Shown here in pieces: positions 23,116-29,762 of a stretch of DNA of 35,164 nt; positions within the stretch are counted from its first letter, which is position 1, and each line of letters begins with the position of its first letter. A program made the translations under genes and the position numbers. The DNA is taken from the NCBI GenBank assembly GCA_034432435.1, contig DAOUBS010000162.1, positions 1 to 35,164 of the forward strand, read 5' to 3'. The notes under the pieces were generated by a model. The model was not told where the DNA came from, did no database searches, and saw only the letters and a program-made list of their open reading frames with translations. The stretch comes from JANWYT01 sp034432435 (lineage in GTDB: Bacteria > Chloroflexota > Anaerolineae > Aggregatilineales > Phototrophicaceae).

Positions 23116-24582
23116 TTATTCCGTCTCAGAGAACCACAAGGCGTTGATTGCTTCAAGCGTGCCGTCGCTCATCATGGCCATCAGAGCCTTGTTGAACGGC
23201 TCGACGAGATCCGAGCCTTTCGGGAAGATGAAGCCTAGCTCGTCGCTGCTGAGGGCATCCGGCAGCAGCTTGAGGCGCTCGGCGTTTTCACCCACGTAGC
23301 CCTGACCAGCCGTGTCGTCGATCAGCACCGCGTCCACGTCGCCAGCTAGCAGCGCCTGAATGGCCGAGCCGAAGTCGGGCGTGACGACCAAACGCTCATC
23401 GCCCACCAGCGCCTGCGCAGTTAGGAAGTTGGTCGTGCCGGTCTGAACGCCGATGCGCAGGCTAGGATCGGCCACGAAGCCCGCCACGTCGGCAAACCGA
23501 TCTTCTTCAAGGCGCACCATCATACGCTGAACAACGCTGATGTAGCCAATCGAGAAGTCGACGATTTGGGCGCGTTCTTCGGTAATGGTGATGCCATCAG
23601 CCGCCATGTCGAACTCGCCGTTGGCCACGGCGTTGATCATGCCGTCCCACGAGGTTTCGATGAACTGCGGCACACAGTTCAAGCGGGCGCAGATTTCAGT
23701 CAGCGCGTCATAGTCCCAGCCGACCGCTTGGCCGGTGACAGGGTCAATGAAGTTGAACGGCTTGTAGGCGTTCTCAATTGCCACGGTGATAACGCGCCCG
23801 CCTAGATCAGGCAGCAGGGGCGGGAACCATTTGGCATTGAGACGATCGAGCGTGCCGTCCATCTTCATGCTCATGATGGCGATGTTGAACGGCTCGACTA
23901 AGTCCGAGCCTTTGGGGAAGATGAAGCCCAGTTCGTCGCTGCTGAGCGCGTCTGGCAGCATCGTCAGGCGGTCGGCATTCTCACCCACGTAGCCCTGCCC
24001 GGCCACGTCGTCAGCAATCATGGCGTCGATGTCGCCTACGAGCAGCGCCTGCACGATCGCGCCGAAGTCGGTGAAGACCACCAAACGCTCATCGCCCACC
24101 AGCGCCTGCCCCGTCAAGAAGTTGGTCGTTCCCTGTTGGACGCCCAGCTTGAGGTCGGGGTTAGCCACGAACTCTTCAACGCTGCTGAAGCGCGTCTCGT
24201 TCAACTGGACGAGCATGCGCTGGATGACGTTCATGTAGCCGATGCTGAAGTCCACCACTTGGGCGCGTTCTTCCGTGATCGTGATGCCGTTGGGGGCCAC
24301 GTCGAACTCACCGCGGCCCACCGCGTTGATCATGCCGTCCCATGAGGTCTCGATATACTCCAGCGTGCAGTTCAAGCGCGCGCAGATTTCGCCCAGCGCG
24401 TCGTAGTCCCAGCCGACGGCTTGGCCCGTCTCTTGGTCGATGTAGCTGAATGGAATGTAGGCGTTTTCAACCGCCACGGTCACAGTGCGCCCGCCTAGAT
24501 CAGGCAAGGGGGCTTCCTCAGCGCTGATGGGCACGAGCGCCCCCAGCATCAACACGAGCAACAGCAGTAACTTTTTCATCAC
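23116..24582 (-). CDS. Secreted amino-acid-binding protein with two tandem SBP domains
   Basis: The 488-residue protein starts with a signal peptide (KKLLLLLVLMLGALVPISA, then EEAPL). Two complete family-3 solute-binding domains follow, at about 27-255 and 258-488. The two are very similar by eye (roughly three quarters identical). Both start DLGGR and keep YDAL, ETSWDGMINAV, ITITEERAQ, GTTNFLT and LSSDELGFIFPKGSDLVEPFN. Each pairs the expected ligand-binding lobes, so both could bind amino acid. No lipobox cysteine is seen, so it may be free in the envelope or tethered another way. The start is GTG 24582 or ATG 24579; AGGAG is 8 or 11 bases upstream. It is followed by a terminator and then its permease gene. 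Confidence 0.9.
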   Translation of the reverse strand: MMKKLLLLLVLMLGALVPISAEEAPLPDLGGRTVTVAVENAYIPFSYIDQETGQAVGWDYDALGEICARLNCTLEYIETSWDGMINAVGRGEFDVAPNGITITEERAQVVDFSIGYMNVIQRMLVQLNETRFSSVEEFVANPDLKLGVQQGTTNFLTGQALVGDERLVVFTDFGAIVQALLVGDIDAMIADDVAGQGYVGENADRLTMLPDALSSDELGFIFPKGSDLVEPFNIAIMSMKMDGTLDRLNAKWFPPLLPDLGGRVITVAIENAYKPFNFIDPVTGQAVGWDYDALTEICARLNCVPQFIETSWDGMINAVANGEFDMAADGITITEERAQIVDFSIGYISVVQRMMVRLEEDRFADVAGFVADPSLRIGVQTGTTNFLTAQALVGDERLVVTPDFGSAIQALLAGDVDAVLIDDTAGQGYVGENAERLKLLPDALSSDELGFIFPKGSDLVEPFNKALMAMMSDGTLEAINALWFSETE

Positions 24583-24636
24583 GATGCAATCTCCTACTTT
24601 AAGCTTGGCTGTGAGAGAACTTTACGGATGTTTAAT

Positions 24637-24645
24637 ACTATAGCA
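24637..24645 (-). promoter_or_regulatory. Possible extended -10 promoter of the binding-protein gene
   Basis: On the minus strand TGCTATAGT reads as an extended -10 (TGn plus TATAGT), about 55 bases before the start codon. A convincing -35 at 17-18 bp is missing, which extended -10 promoters tolerate. Confidence 0.4.
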
Positions 24646-24760
24646 AACCAAACGGATTTGCACAGCAAATTGACAGCGATGCGAGCCGGCAAGAATCGTC
24701 GGACAGCGCGGACGCTGTAAGGAAAACGCCTGCCCTGTTCGTTGGGTTTCACCCTTCGAT

Positions 24761-24780
24761 GGACGCGACAGGTCGCGGCC
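24761..24780. repeat. Dispersed palindromic repeat family B, copy 1
   Basis: GGACGCGACAGGTCGCGGCC matches the copy at 25904-25923 in 19 of 20 bases. It lies downstream (3') of the SMP-30 gene on the minus strand. The rest of the 24583-24810 gap shows only the candidate promoter noted above. Confidence 0.6.
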
Positions 24781-24810
24781 TTACTCAGCGGCCTGAGACA
24801 CGCTCGTGCC

Positions 24811-25770
24811 TCACCAGTGGCGCATCGGCAAGCCTGCCACAGGCGATTGGAACTTCAACAGGTGGGGCATCGCCAGCGACCCCATGTAGACCGTCTTGAG
24901 GTCATCGCCCGCAAAGGTGATGCTGGTGGGGAACTGGAAGGTTGGCCCGACGCAGGCGAACATCCCTTCCGGCGTGAGCGTGCCCGCGTCAACGGCGGCC
25001 TGGGCGGCCTCCAGCGCGGGCAGGTTGGGGTCTTCGAACACGGTGTGCGCCTCACCGTCAGGGGTGATGATCAGCAAACCGTTGCGCAGCACCATCGCCA
25101 CCCACACATTGCCTTCGGCGTCAAACGTGAAGCCGTCCACATAGCCGCCCATCCCCAGATCAGCCGGGCCGTAGACCTCCATCGGGCCGAGGTTGCCCGC
25201 ATCGTCCAGCACTTTGAAGCGGATGATGCGCTTGGCCATCGTCTCGGCGCAGTAAAGGTATTCCTCTTTGGCGTCTAGCCGCACCTCGTTAGGCATGGTG
25301 ATGCCGTCGGCCACCTTGCGCACGCCCTGCCCGTCCATCAGCAGGATGTAGCCATCGGGGCGGGGGTTGGCCGCCGCGGGGAACCACGGGCGGGTGGTCG
25401 TCATGATGCTAACCCACAGGCGATCCTTCGAATCAACCCAGATGTAGTTGACCGGCCCCAACGGCTGCCCCTCGAACGACTCCAGCAGCACCTCATAGTT
25501 GCCATCGGGCTTGAGGCGAAACACGCGCCCCTCGTCAATGTCCGCCAGATAGAGGTTGCCCGCACCGTCCATCGTGATCCCGTTGATCTCGTTGATCGGC
25601 ACAGGGATCATGCGGCTGGAGCCATCCGCGTGAACCACCTTCACCCCGCCGCGGTTGTCGGAGACGTACAGCGTGCCGTCGTGTGTGGCGAGGATGGACT
25701 CGGGACGGCTGAAATCGTTACGGAAGCGCTCAATCTGGTCAGGCGTCAGGCGAAACTCTTTGATCGACAT
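24811..25770 (-). CDS. SMP-30/gluconolactonase-family beta-propeller protein
   Basis: The 319-residue protein shows the family's six-bladed propeller pattern: SRPESILATHDGTLYVSDNRGGVKVV, INEINGITMDGAGNLYLADIDEGRVFRL, VNYIWVDSKDRLWVS, MPNEVRLDAKEEYLYCAETMAKRIIRF, and YVDGFTFDAEGNVWVAM. The E in RPES, the N of MPNE and the D of VDGF match the usual divalent-metal ligands, so lactonase-type hydrolysis is plausible. The substrate is unknown. ATG 25770 is preferred because GGAG is 7 bases upstream; an ATG two codons earlier is nearly on top of it. There is no signal peptide, so it is cytoplasmic. It is flanked on both sides by family B repeats. Confidence 0.85.
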   Translation of the reverse strand: MSIKEFRLTPDQIERFRNDFSRPESILATHDGTLYVSDNRGGVKVVHADGSSRMIPVPINEINGITMDGAGNLYLADIDEGRVFRLKPDGNYEVLLESFEGQPLGPVNYIWVDSKDRLWVSIMTTTRPWFPAAANPRPDGYILLMDGQGVRKVADGITMPNEVRLDAKEEYLYCAETMAKRIIRFKVLDDAGNLGPMEVYGPADLGMGGYVDGFTFDAEGNVWVAMVLRNGLLIITPDGEAHTVFEDPNLPALEAAQAAVDAGTLTPEGMFACVGPTFQFPTSITFAGDDLKTVYMGSLAMPHLLKFQSPVAGLPMRHW

Positions 25771-25827
25771 GGTCATTCTCCCTTACAAATGATGTTTTAT
25801 TTGTGGCTAAAAATGCTTCACAACCTA

Positions 25828-25833
25828 AGTATA
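25828..25833 (-). promoter_or_regulatory. Possible -10 box of the SMP-30 gene
   Basis: TATACT on the minus strand, about 58 bases before the start codon, with no good -35. It diverges from the rpsD promoter region. Confidence 0.3.
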
Positions 25834-25903
25834 GCGCGTGGCGCGCAGATTATGGCACAAGCAGGGCGCGGTGAAAGTGTCTGATTTTCGAACAAAAGCC
25901 TAC

Positions 25904-25923
25904 GGACGCGACAGGTCGCGTCC
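25904..25923. repeat. Dispersed palindromic repeat family B, copy 2
   Basis: GGACGCGACAGGTCGCGTCC is a perfect inverted repeat around AG. It lies between the divergent SMP-30 and rpsD genes. Apart from this and the promoters, I see nothing in the 285-base gap; a ribosomal-protein leader structure could be there but is not evident. Confidence 0.6.
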
Positions 25924-25944
25924 CTCCCCACCGCTGATTCGCCC

Positions 25945-25973
25945 TTTTGTGCGGCGGCTTCGTCGCGTATACT
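25945..25973 (+). promoter_or_regulatory. Candidate promoter of rpsD
   Basis: TTTTGT (25945-25950), 17 bp, TATACT (25968-25973); a second overlapping TAATACT follows. The start codon is about 80 bases further on, leaving room for an S4-responsive leader, although I could not identify a known fold. Confidence 0.4.
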
Positions 25974-26061
25974 AATACTCTGTCCGTTCAACCATTGACC
26001 GCTAAATCGCACTGAGTCACGGCTGCCTCGGTGCCATTTCAGATGAGGAAACAAACACACT

Positions 26062-26691
26062 ATGGCATCGTATCACGGCCCAAAGGCCAAAGTTCAGCGC
26101 CGCTTCGGTGAGGTGCTCATCCCGCGCCCGAAGTATTCACGCATCCTTGAGAAGCGCTCCTATCCCCCCGGCGAACACGGCAAGGAGAAAACCTTCCGTG
26201 GGGGCCGCCGCAGCAACTATGGCACGCAGCTCGACGAAAAGCAGAAGCTGGCTTACATCTACAACGTGCGCGACACGCAGCTGCGCAACTACTACTTGAA
26301 AGCCACCCGCGTTCCGACCGGTACGACCGGCGGCAACCTGCTCATCCTGCTAGAGCGCCGCCTCGACAACATCGTCTATAAAGCCGGCATCGCTGCTACC
26401 ATCTGGGCGGCGCGTCAGCTTGTTGTGCATGGGCATATCCTCGTCAACGGCGCGCGGATTGATCTGCCGAGCTATCTGCTCCACGCAGGCGACGTGGTGA
26501 GCGTGTCTGAGAAGATGAAGAAAAACCCGCACGTGGTCGAATCGATGGAGTCCAACACGTCCTACCCGCCCTACATCAGCGTGGACAAGGCCAATAAGTC
26601 GGCCAGGCTGCTGCGCATCCCCGATGAGACCGAGATTCAGATCCCGGTGAACGTGCAGCTTGTGGTGGAGTTCTACAACCGCCTGACGTAA
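26062..26691 (+). CDS. rpsD: Small ribosomal subunit protein S4 (uS4), zinc-free form
   Basis: The 209-residue protein has the S4 pattern MASYHGPKAKVQRRFGEVL, then SYPPGEHG, the S4 RNA-binding domain (LERRLDNIVYKAGIAATIWAARQLVVHGHILVNGARIDLPSYLL, about 95-140) and the closing INVQLVVEFYNRLT-like tail. S4 nucleates assembly of the small subunit body. The N-terminal zinc-site cysteines found in many S4 proteins are absent; there is no cysteine at all. It stands alone rather than with rpsM, rpsK and rpoA. It ends in a strong terminator. Confidence 0.95.
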   Translation: MASYHGPKAKVQRRFGEVLIPRPKYSRILEKRSYPPGEHGKEKTFRGGRRSNYGTQLDEKQKLAYIYNVRDTQLRNYYLKATRVPTGTTGGNLLILLERRLDNIVYKAGIAATIWAARQLVVHGHILVNGARIDLPSYLLHAGDVVSVSEKMKKNPHVVESMESNTSYPPYISVDKANKSARLLRIPDETEIQIPVNVQLVVEFYNRLT

Positions 26692-26701
26692 GCGTTAGCG
26701 C

Positions 26702-26732
26702 GAGGCGGCTCTTGAGCCGCCTCGGTGTTTTT
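26702..26732 (+). terminator. Rho-independent terminator of rpsD
   Basis: Perfect 10-bp stem GAGGCGGCTC / GAGCCGCCTC around TT, followed within three bases by TGTTTTTCTG. It starts 10 bases after the rpsD stop and separates rpsD from the convergent helicase gene. Confidence 0.88.
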
Positions 26733-26786
26733 CTGTTACTCGCTTCAGTTCACCACGCCCACTATTACAAGTACAAGAGGGATAGT

Positions 26787-28460
26787 CTACGCTGGCTGCG
26801 CTTTGACGGCCTTGCCGCGCATCTTGGCGCGTTTCATCCCGCGCAGCACCTGCTCCACCGAGTCCTGCGGCACATCAACCGTGGTGAAGTCGTCCTTGAT
26901 GCGGATCGCGCCGATCAACTTGCCCGGGATGCCGCTGTAAGAGGCAATCGTGCCGACGACGTCGGCGGGGCGGATGTTATCGTTCTTGCCGATGTCGAGC
27001 GTGAGGCGCGTCATGCCGGCTTCAACGCCGCGATCGAGCCGCGGACCAGCGCTGCGGAAGTTGCGCGCGTCGTTGGCGAAGCGGTCGGCGCGGCGGCGGT
27101 CGTCGCTGCGCTCGCGGCGGTCGGGGCGTTCCTCGCGGATGTAGACCGCTTTCACGTGGTCGACGGGGCGTTCCATCTCGTCCATGCGCGCCAATTGTAG
27201 CGCGGCGCTGGCCACGTCCATGATGGTGTAGCCGTTGTCGAGGAACTGCTGGACGAGCGCCTCGCTGTCGGCGTTGTCGGCGCTGATGATGAGTTCCTCC
27301 AGCTTTTGGATGAATTTGGCGTCGCGGCGGGCGCGGATGTCCTCTAAGCGCGGCAGCTCAGCGCGGGTGATCGGCTGCTTGATGAAGCGCTCCAAGAATT
27401 GCAGTCGGCGCAGCTCTTTGGGCGTAACGAGGGTGATCGCTGTGCCGCTGCGGCCAGCGCGGCCTGTGCGCCCGATGCGGTGGACGTAGTCCTCGTCGTC
27501 TTGCGGCATGTCGAAGTTGAAGACGTGCGACACCGCTGGGATATCTACGCCGCGCGCTACGACGTCGGTCGCCACCAAGATCGGCAGGTCGCCGTTGCGG
27601 AAGCGGCGCAGCACCGCCTCGCGCGCGTCCTGCGAGAGGTCGCCGCTGATGCTGTCTGCCAAGTAGCCGCGCTTGAGCAGCGCATCGGCCAGCTCGGCGC
27701 TGTCGGCGCGCGTGCGGGTGAAGATCAGTGCGCTCTGCATCTCCTCTGTCTCCAGCAGGCGACTGAGCGCGGGAATCTTGCTGTCCGGGTGGACGAGGTA
27801 GTAACGCTGTTCGATAGTGGCGACGGTCATCGTCTGCTTGGCGATGGTGACTTGTGCGGGGTCGGTCATGTAGCTGCAGGCGATGCGGCGGATTTCCTCC
27901 GGCAGTGTCGCGCTGAAAAGGGCTGTCTGGCGCTGCGCAGGCAGGGCGCGCAAGATCGTCTCGACGTCCTCGATGAAGCCCATGCGCAGCATCTCATCGG
28001 CCTCGTCCAGCACGAGGTACTGCACGTGGCTGAGGTCGATCACGCGCTGATTGAGCAGGTCGATCAAGCGACCGGGCGTCGCCACGACGACGTCCGCGCC
28101 CTTCTCAAGGCGGCGGTGCTGGCGTTCATAGGACTGGCCGCCGTAGTTCGGCAGGACGCGCGCGCCCATGTACTGGCCGTAATGGAAGATCGCATTGCTG
28201 ACCTGCATCGCCAGCTCGCGGGTGGGGGTCAGCACCAGCGCCACGATGTGGCGGCTGGGGATCTCGAAGCGCGTCAGCATCGGCAGCGCGAAGGCCGCCG
28301 TTTTGCCGGTGCCGGTCTGAGCTTGACCCAGCACGTCGCGCCCCACTAGCAGCAGCGGGATGGTCTGTTCTTGGATGGGGGTGGGGGCGGTGTAGCCCGA
28401 GTCGGCGATAGCGCGCAGCACTTCTGGGCGAATGCCCAGTGATTCAAACGTATGGGTCAT
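26787..28460 (-). CDS. deaD: DEAD-box RNA helicase, DeaD/CsdA/CshA type
   Basis: The 557-residue protein has the complete helicase core: Q motif (FESLGIRPEVLRAIADSGYTAPTPIQEQ), AQTGTGKT, PTRELAMQV, TPGRLID, DEAD, SATLP, and HRIGRTGRAGR. After a linker with charged residues comes a C-terminal DbpA-like RNA-binding domain (about 478-550: MTRLTLDIGKNDNIRPADVVGTIASYSGIPGKLIGAIRIKDDFTTVDVP). This architecture is that of the cold-shock ribosome-assembly helicases. ATG 28460 is chosen from AGGAA 6 bases upstream and because MTHTFESLG begins the Q motif; the frame is open to 28529 without support. A long hairpin-rich leader precedes it. Having rpsD next door fits a shared role in ribosome biogenesis but is not proof. 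Confidence 0.93.
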   Translation of the reverse strand: MTHTFESLGIRPEVLRAIADSGYTAPTPIQEQTIPLLLVGRDVLGQAQTGTGKTAAFALPMLTRFEIPSRHIVALVLTPTRELAMQVSNAIFHYGQYMGARVLPNYGGQSYERQHRRLEKGADVVVATPGRLIDLLNQRVIDLSHVQYLVLDEADEMLRMGFIEDVETILRALPAQRQTALFSATLPEEIRRIACSYMTDPAQVTIAKQTMTVATIEQRYYLVHPDSKIPALSRLLETEEMQSALIFTRTRADSAELADALLKRGYLADSISGDLSQDAREAVLRRFRNGDLPILVATDVVARGVDIPAVSHVFNFDMPQDDEDYVHRIGRTGRAGRSGTAITLVTPKELRRLQFLERFIKQPITRAELPRLEDIRARRDAKFIQKLEELIISADNADSEALVQQFLDNGYTIMDVASAALQLARMDEMERPVDHVKAVYIREERPDRRERSDDRRRADRFANDARNFRSAGPRLDRGVEAGMTRLTLDIGKNDNIRPADVVGTIASYSGIPGKLIGAIRIKDDFTTVDVPQDSVEQVLRGMKRAKMRGKAVKAQPA

Positions 28461-28750
28461 GTTGGTTCCTGTGATTATGTTGGACGATGGATGCCAGCCG
28501 AGGGTGACTTCTGTGCTGACGCGTCCCACAAGTTAGAGAGGGTCAACAGCTTGACCCTTACGCTTTTCAGCGTCCCAGTGCCCACACAGAAAAGCCCACG
28601 TCGAATCGTGGGTAAATCTTTGCCTCGGTAACTTTTCCATCTTAACCACAACTGGCCCGCTTGAACAGTGTGGATTTGATGAGGCTTTTCTGACGTTAAA
28701 AAGGTCTCACCCCGACGCCACTTCGCTCCGTTGCCTTTCTCGAAGTGGCT
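28461..28750 (-). other. Structured leader region upstream of the helicase gene
   Basis: Four perfect inverted repeats occur within 300 bases: 28540-28557 (GGGTCAA/TTGACCC, 4-base loop), 28560-28573 (ACGCT/AGCGT), 28595-28612 (CCCACG/CGTGGG, followed on the minus strand by CTTTTCT) and 28717-28749 (GCCACTTCG/CGAAGTGGC). The 28595 hairpin with its T-run looks like a weak terminator inside the leader, so attenuation is possible. No protein-coding frame is convincing and no known riboswitch family is recognised. Cold-shock helicase genes often have long regulatory leaders. Confidence 0.45.
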
Positions 28751-28794
28751 AGCCCCGCGGTCACCATCAGAGAGGGGGGCGGGCTGAGGCTTCT

Positions 28795-28965
28795 GTCATT
28801 TTATTAAATTATTTTAGCGTATTATAATTTTTACTTGCTTTCAAGATTTGTCAACTCAAGGCAATCTTAATCTTTTATAAAGCAACAAAATTCAAATTTA
28901 GTCGTAGAATTTGACATAGCTATCATTATTTTTATCTAACGTTTAATTTGTGGAGTAGCAAAACT
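28795..28965 (+). other. AT-rich upstream region of the secreted-protein gene
   Basis: About 170 bases are far richer in A+T than anything else in the window, with several A and T runs. Such tracts can act as UP elements, bind nucleoid proteins or bend DNA. The promoter at 28911-28938 lies at the downstream end. The abrupt change of composition may mark foreign DNA, although the gene that follows is back to normal composition. Confidence 0.5.
28911..28938 (+). promoter_or_regulatory. Promoter of the small secreted-protein gene
   Basis: TTGACA (28911-28916), 16 bp, TATCTA (28933-28938), preceded by A/T-rich DNA. Transcription would start near 28945, only about 20 bases before ATG 28966, so the leader is very short but contains GGAG at 28952. 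Confidence 0.65.
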
Positions 28966-29646
28966 ATGAAAAGGTTTATCGTTGCATTTGTGTTGGTGTT
29001 TGCTGCCAGCTTTGCGCTGGCGCAAGACGACTTGGGCAGCCCCAATGACCCTGCTGAAAACGAGCGCGCCAACGCTTGCTTCGCTGGTGGGAGCTGGGAG
29101 GGCAAATGCCACAGGACGGACACTGATTTCGACGGCGATGTAGACATCCACGACATCAACTGGATGTGGCGCTGCGGTTGGTACGTCATCCGCGCTGAAC
29201 ACGGCCTGCTGAACGAAGGGCAGTACCCTTCTGAGTGCTACACGAAGGTGCGCCTGTTCGCAATCGGCGCAGTTGGCCCAAGCTGCCCACCGCTTCAGAC
29301 GTTCAACGTGCCTGACGTTGGGACGCCGCCCAACATGAGCATTGTGTCTTCTCTTCTTGGCCCGGTCATGAATGACATCATCAACTTCGCGAATTCGCGC
29401 GGGCTGGGTTGGAATCCTACTTCAGGTGGGGCAGCACTGATCGCTCTGGCCAACGCTTACTATTTAAACCCGGCCACGCTCATCTCACCCGACCCGCGCG
29501 CGACAAGCTTTGCGCCGCGTGACCCAGGCATCACCTACACGATCACCGCGGACATCGGCTTCGACGGATGTTATGACATCACGGTGGTCGTCACCTCCGA
29601 CACAATCAACTTCTTGGAAACAAATATTGGGTCATTCTTCCCCTAG
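28966..29646 (+). CDS. Secreted protein with one dockerin/EF-hand-like calcium loop
   Basis: The 226-residue protein has a clear signal peptide (KRFIVAFVLVFAASFALA, cut before QDD). Residues around 50-61 read DTDFDGDVDIHD, the D-x-D-x-D-G-x-x-D-x-x-D pattern of dockerin and EF-hand calcium loops. Dockerins normally have two such loops; only one is seen. Cysteines flank it (ACFAGG, KCHR, WRCGW, SECY, PSCPP) and could form disulfides. The C-terminal half (YTITADIGFDGCYDITVVVTSDTI) looks like beta strands. No family is recognised for the whole. ATG 28966 was chosen because the signal peptide begins there. Confidence 0.7.
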   Translation: MKRFIVAFVLVFAASFALAQDDLGSPNDPAENERANACFAGGSWEGKCHRTDTDFDGDVDIHDINWMWRCGWYVIRAEHGLLNEGQYPSECYTKVRLFAIGAVGPSCPPLQTFNVPDVGTPPNMSIVSSLLGPVMNDIINFANSRGLGWNPTSGGAALIALANAYYLNPATLISPDPRATSFAPRDPGITYTITADIGFDGCYDITVVVTSDTINFLETNIGSFFP

Positions 29647-29659
29647 TTCATGACAGTAT

Positions 29660-29681
29660 GGGGCACGGTGTGCCGTGCCCC
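29660..29681. repeat. Dispersed palindromic repeat family A, copy 3
   Basis: A perfect 9-bp stem (GGGGCACGG / CCGTGCCCC) closes a 4-base loop, 13 bases after the secreted-protein stop and about 80 bases from the stop of the convergent permease gene. The core matches the copies at 7945 and 20024. It could serve as a two-way transcript end, but neither side has a U-tract. Confidence 0.6.
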
Positions 29682-29762
29682 TCTAAGTTCGGCTCGCCAA
29701 CCGCACAGCCGCGCTTATGGCCCATGGGCGCTGGAACGAGCCAACCACAGGACGCAGTGCTC

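Noticed and set aside
24669..24674. TTGACA on the plus strand as a -35 box
   Set aside because: No suitable -10 and no plus-strand gene downstream; both flanking genes are on the minus strand.
28540..28620. Cyclic-di-GMP (GEMM) riboswitch in the helicase leader
   Set aside because: Short strings resemble fragments of the motif but in the wrong order, and the conserved core is missing.
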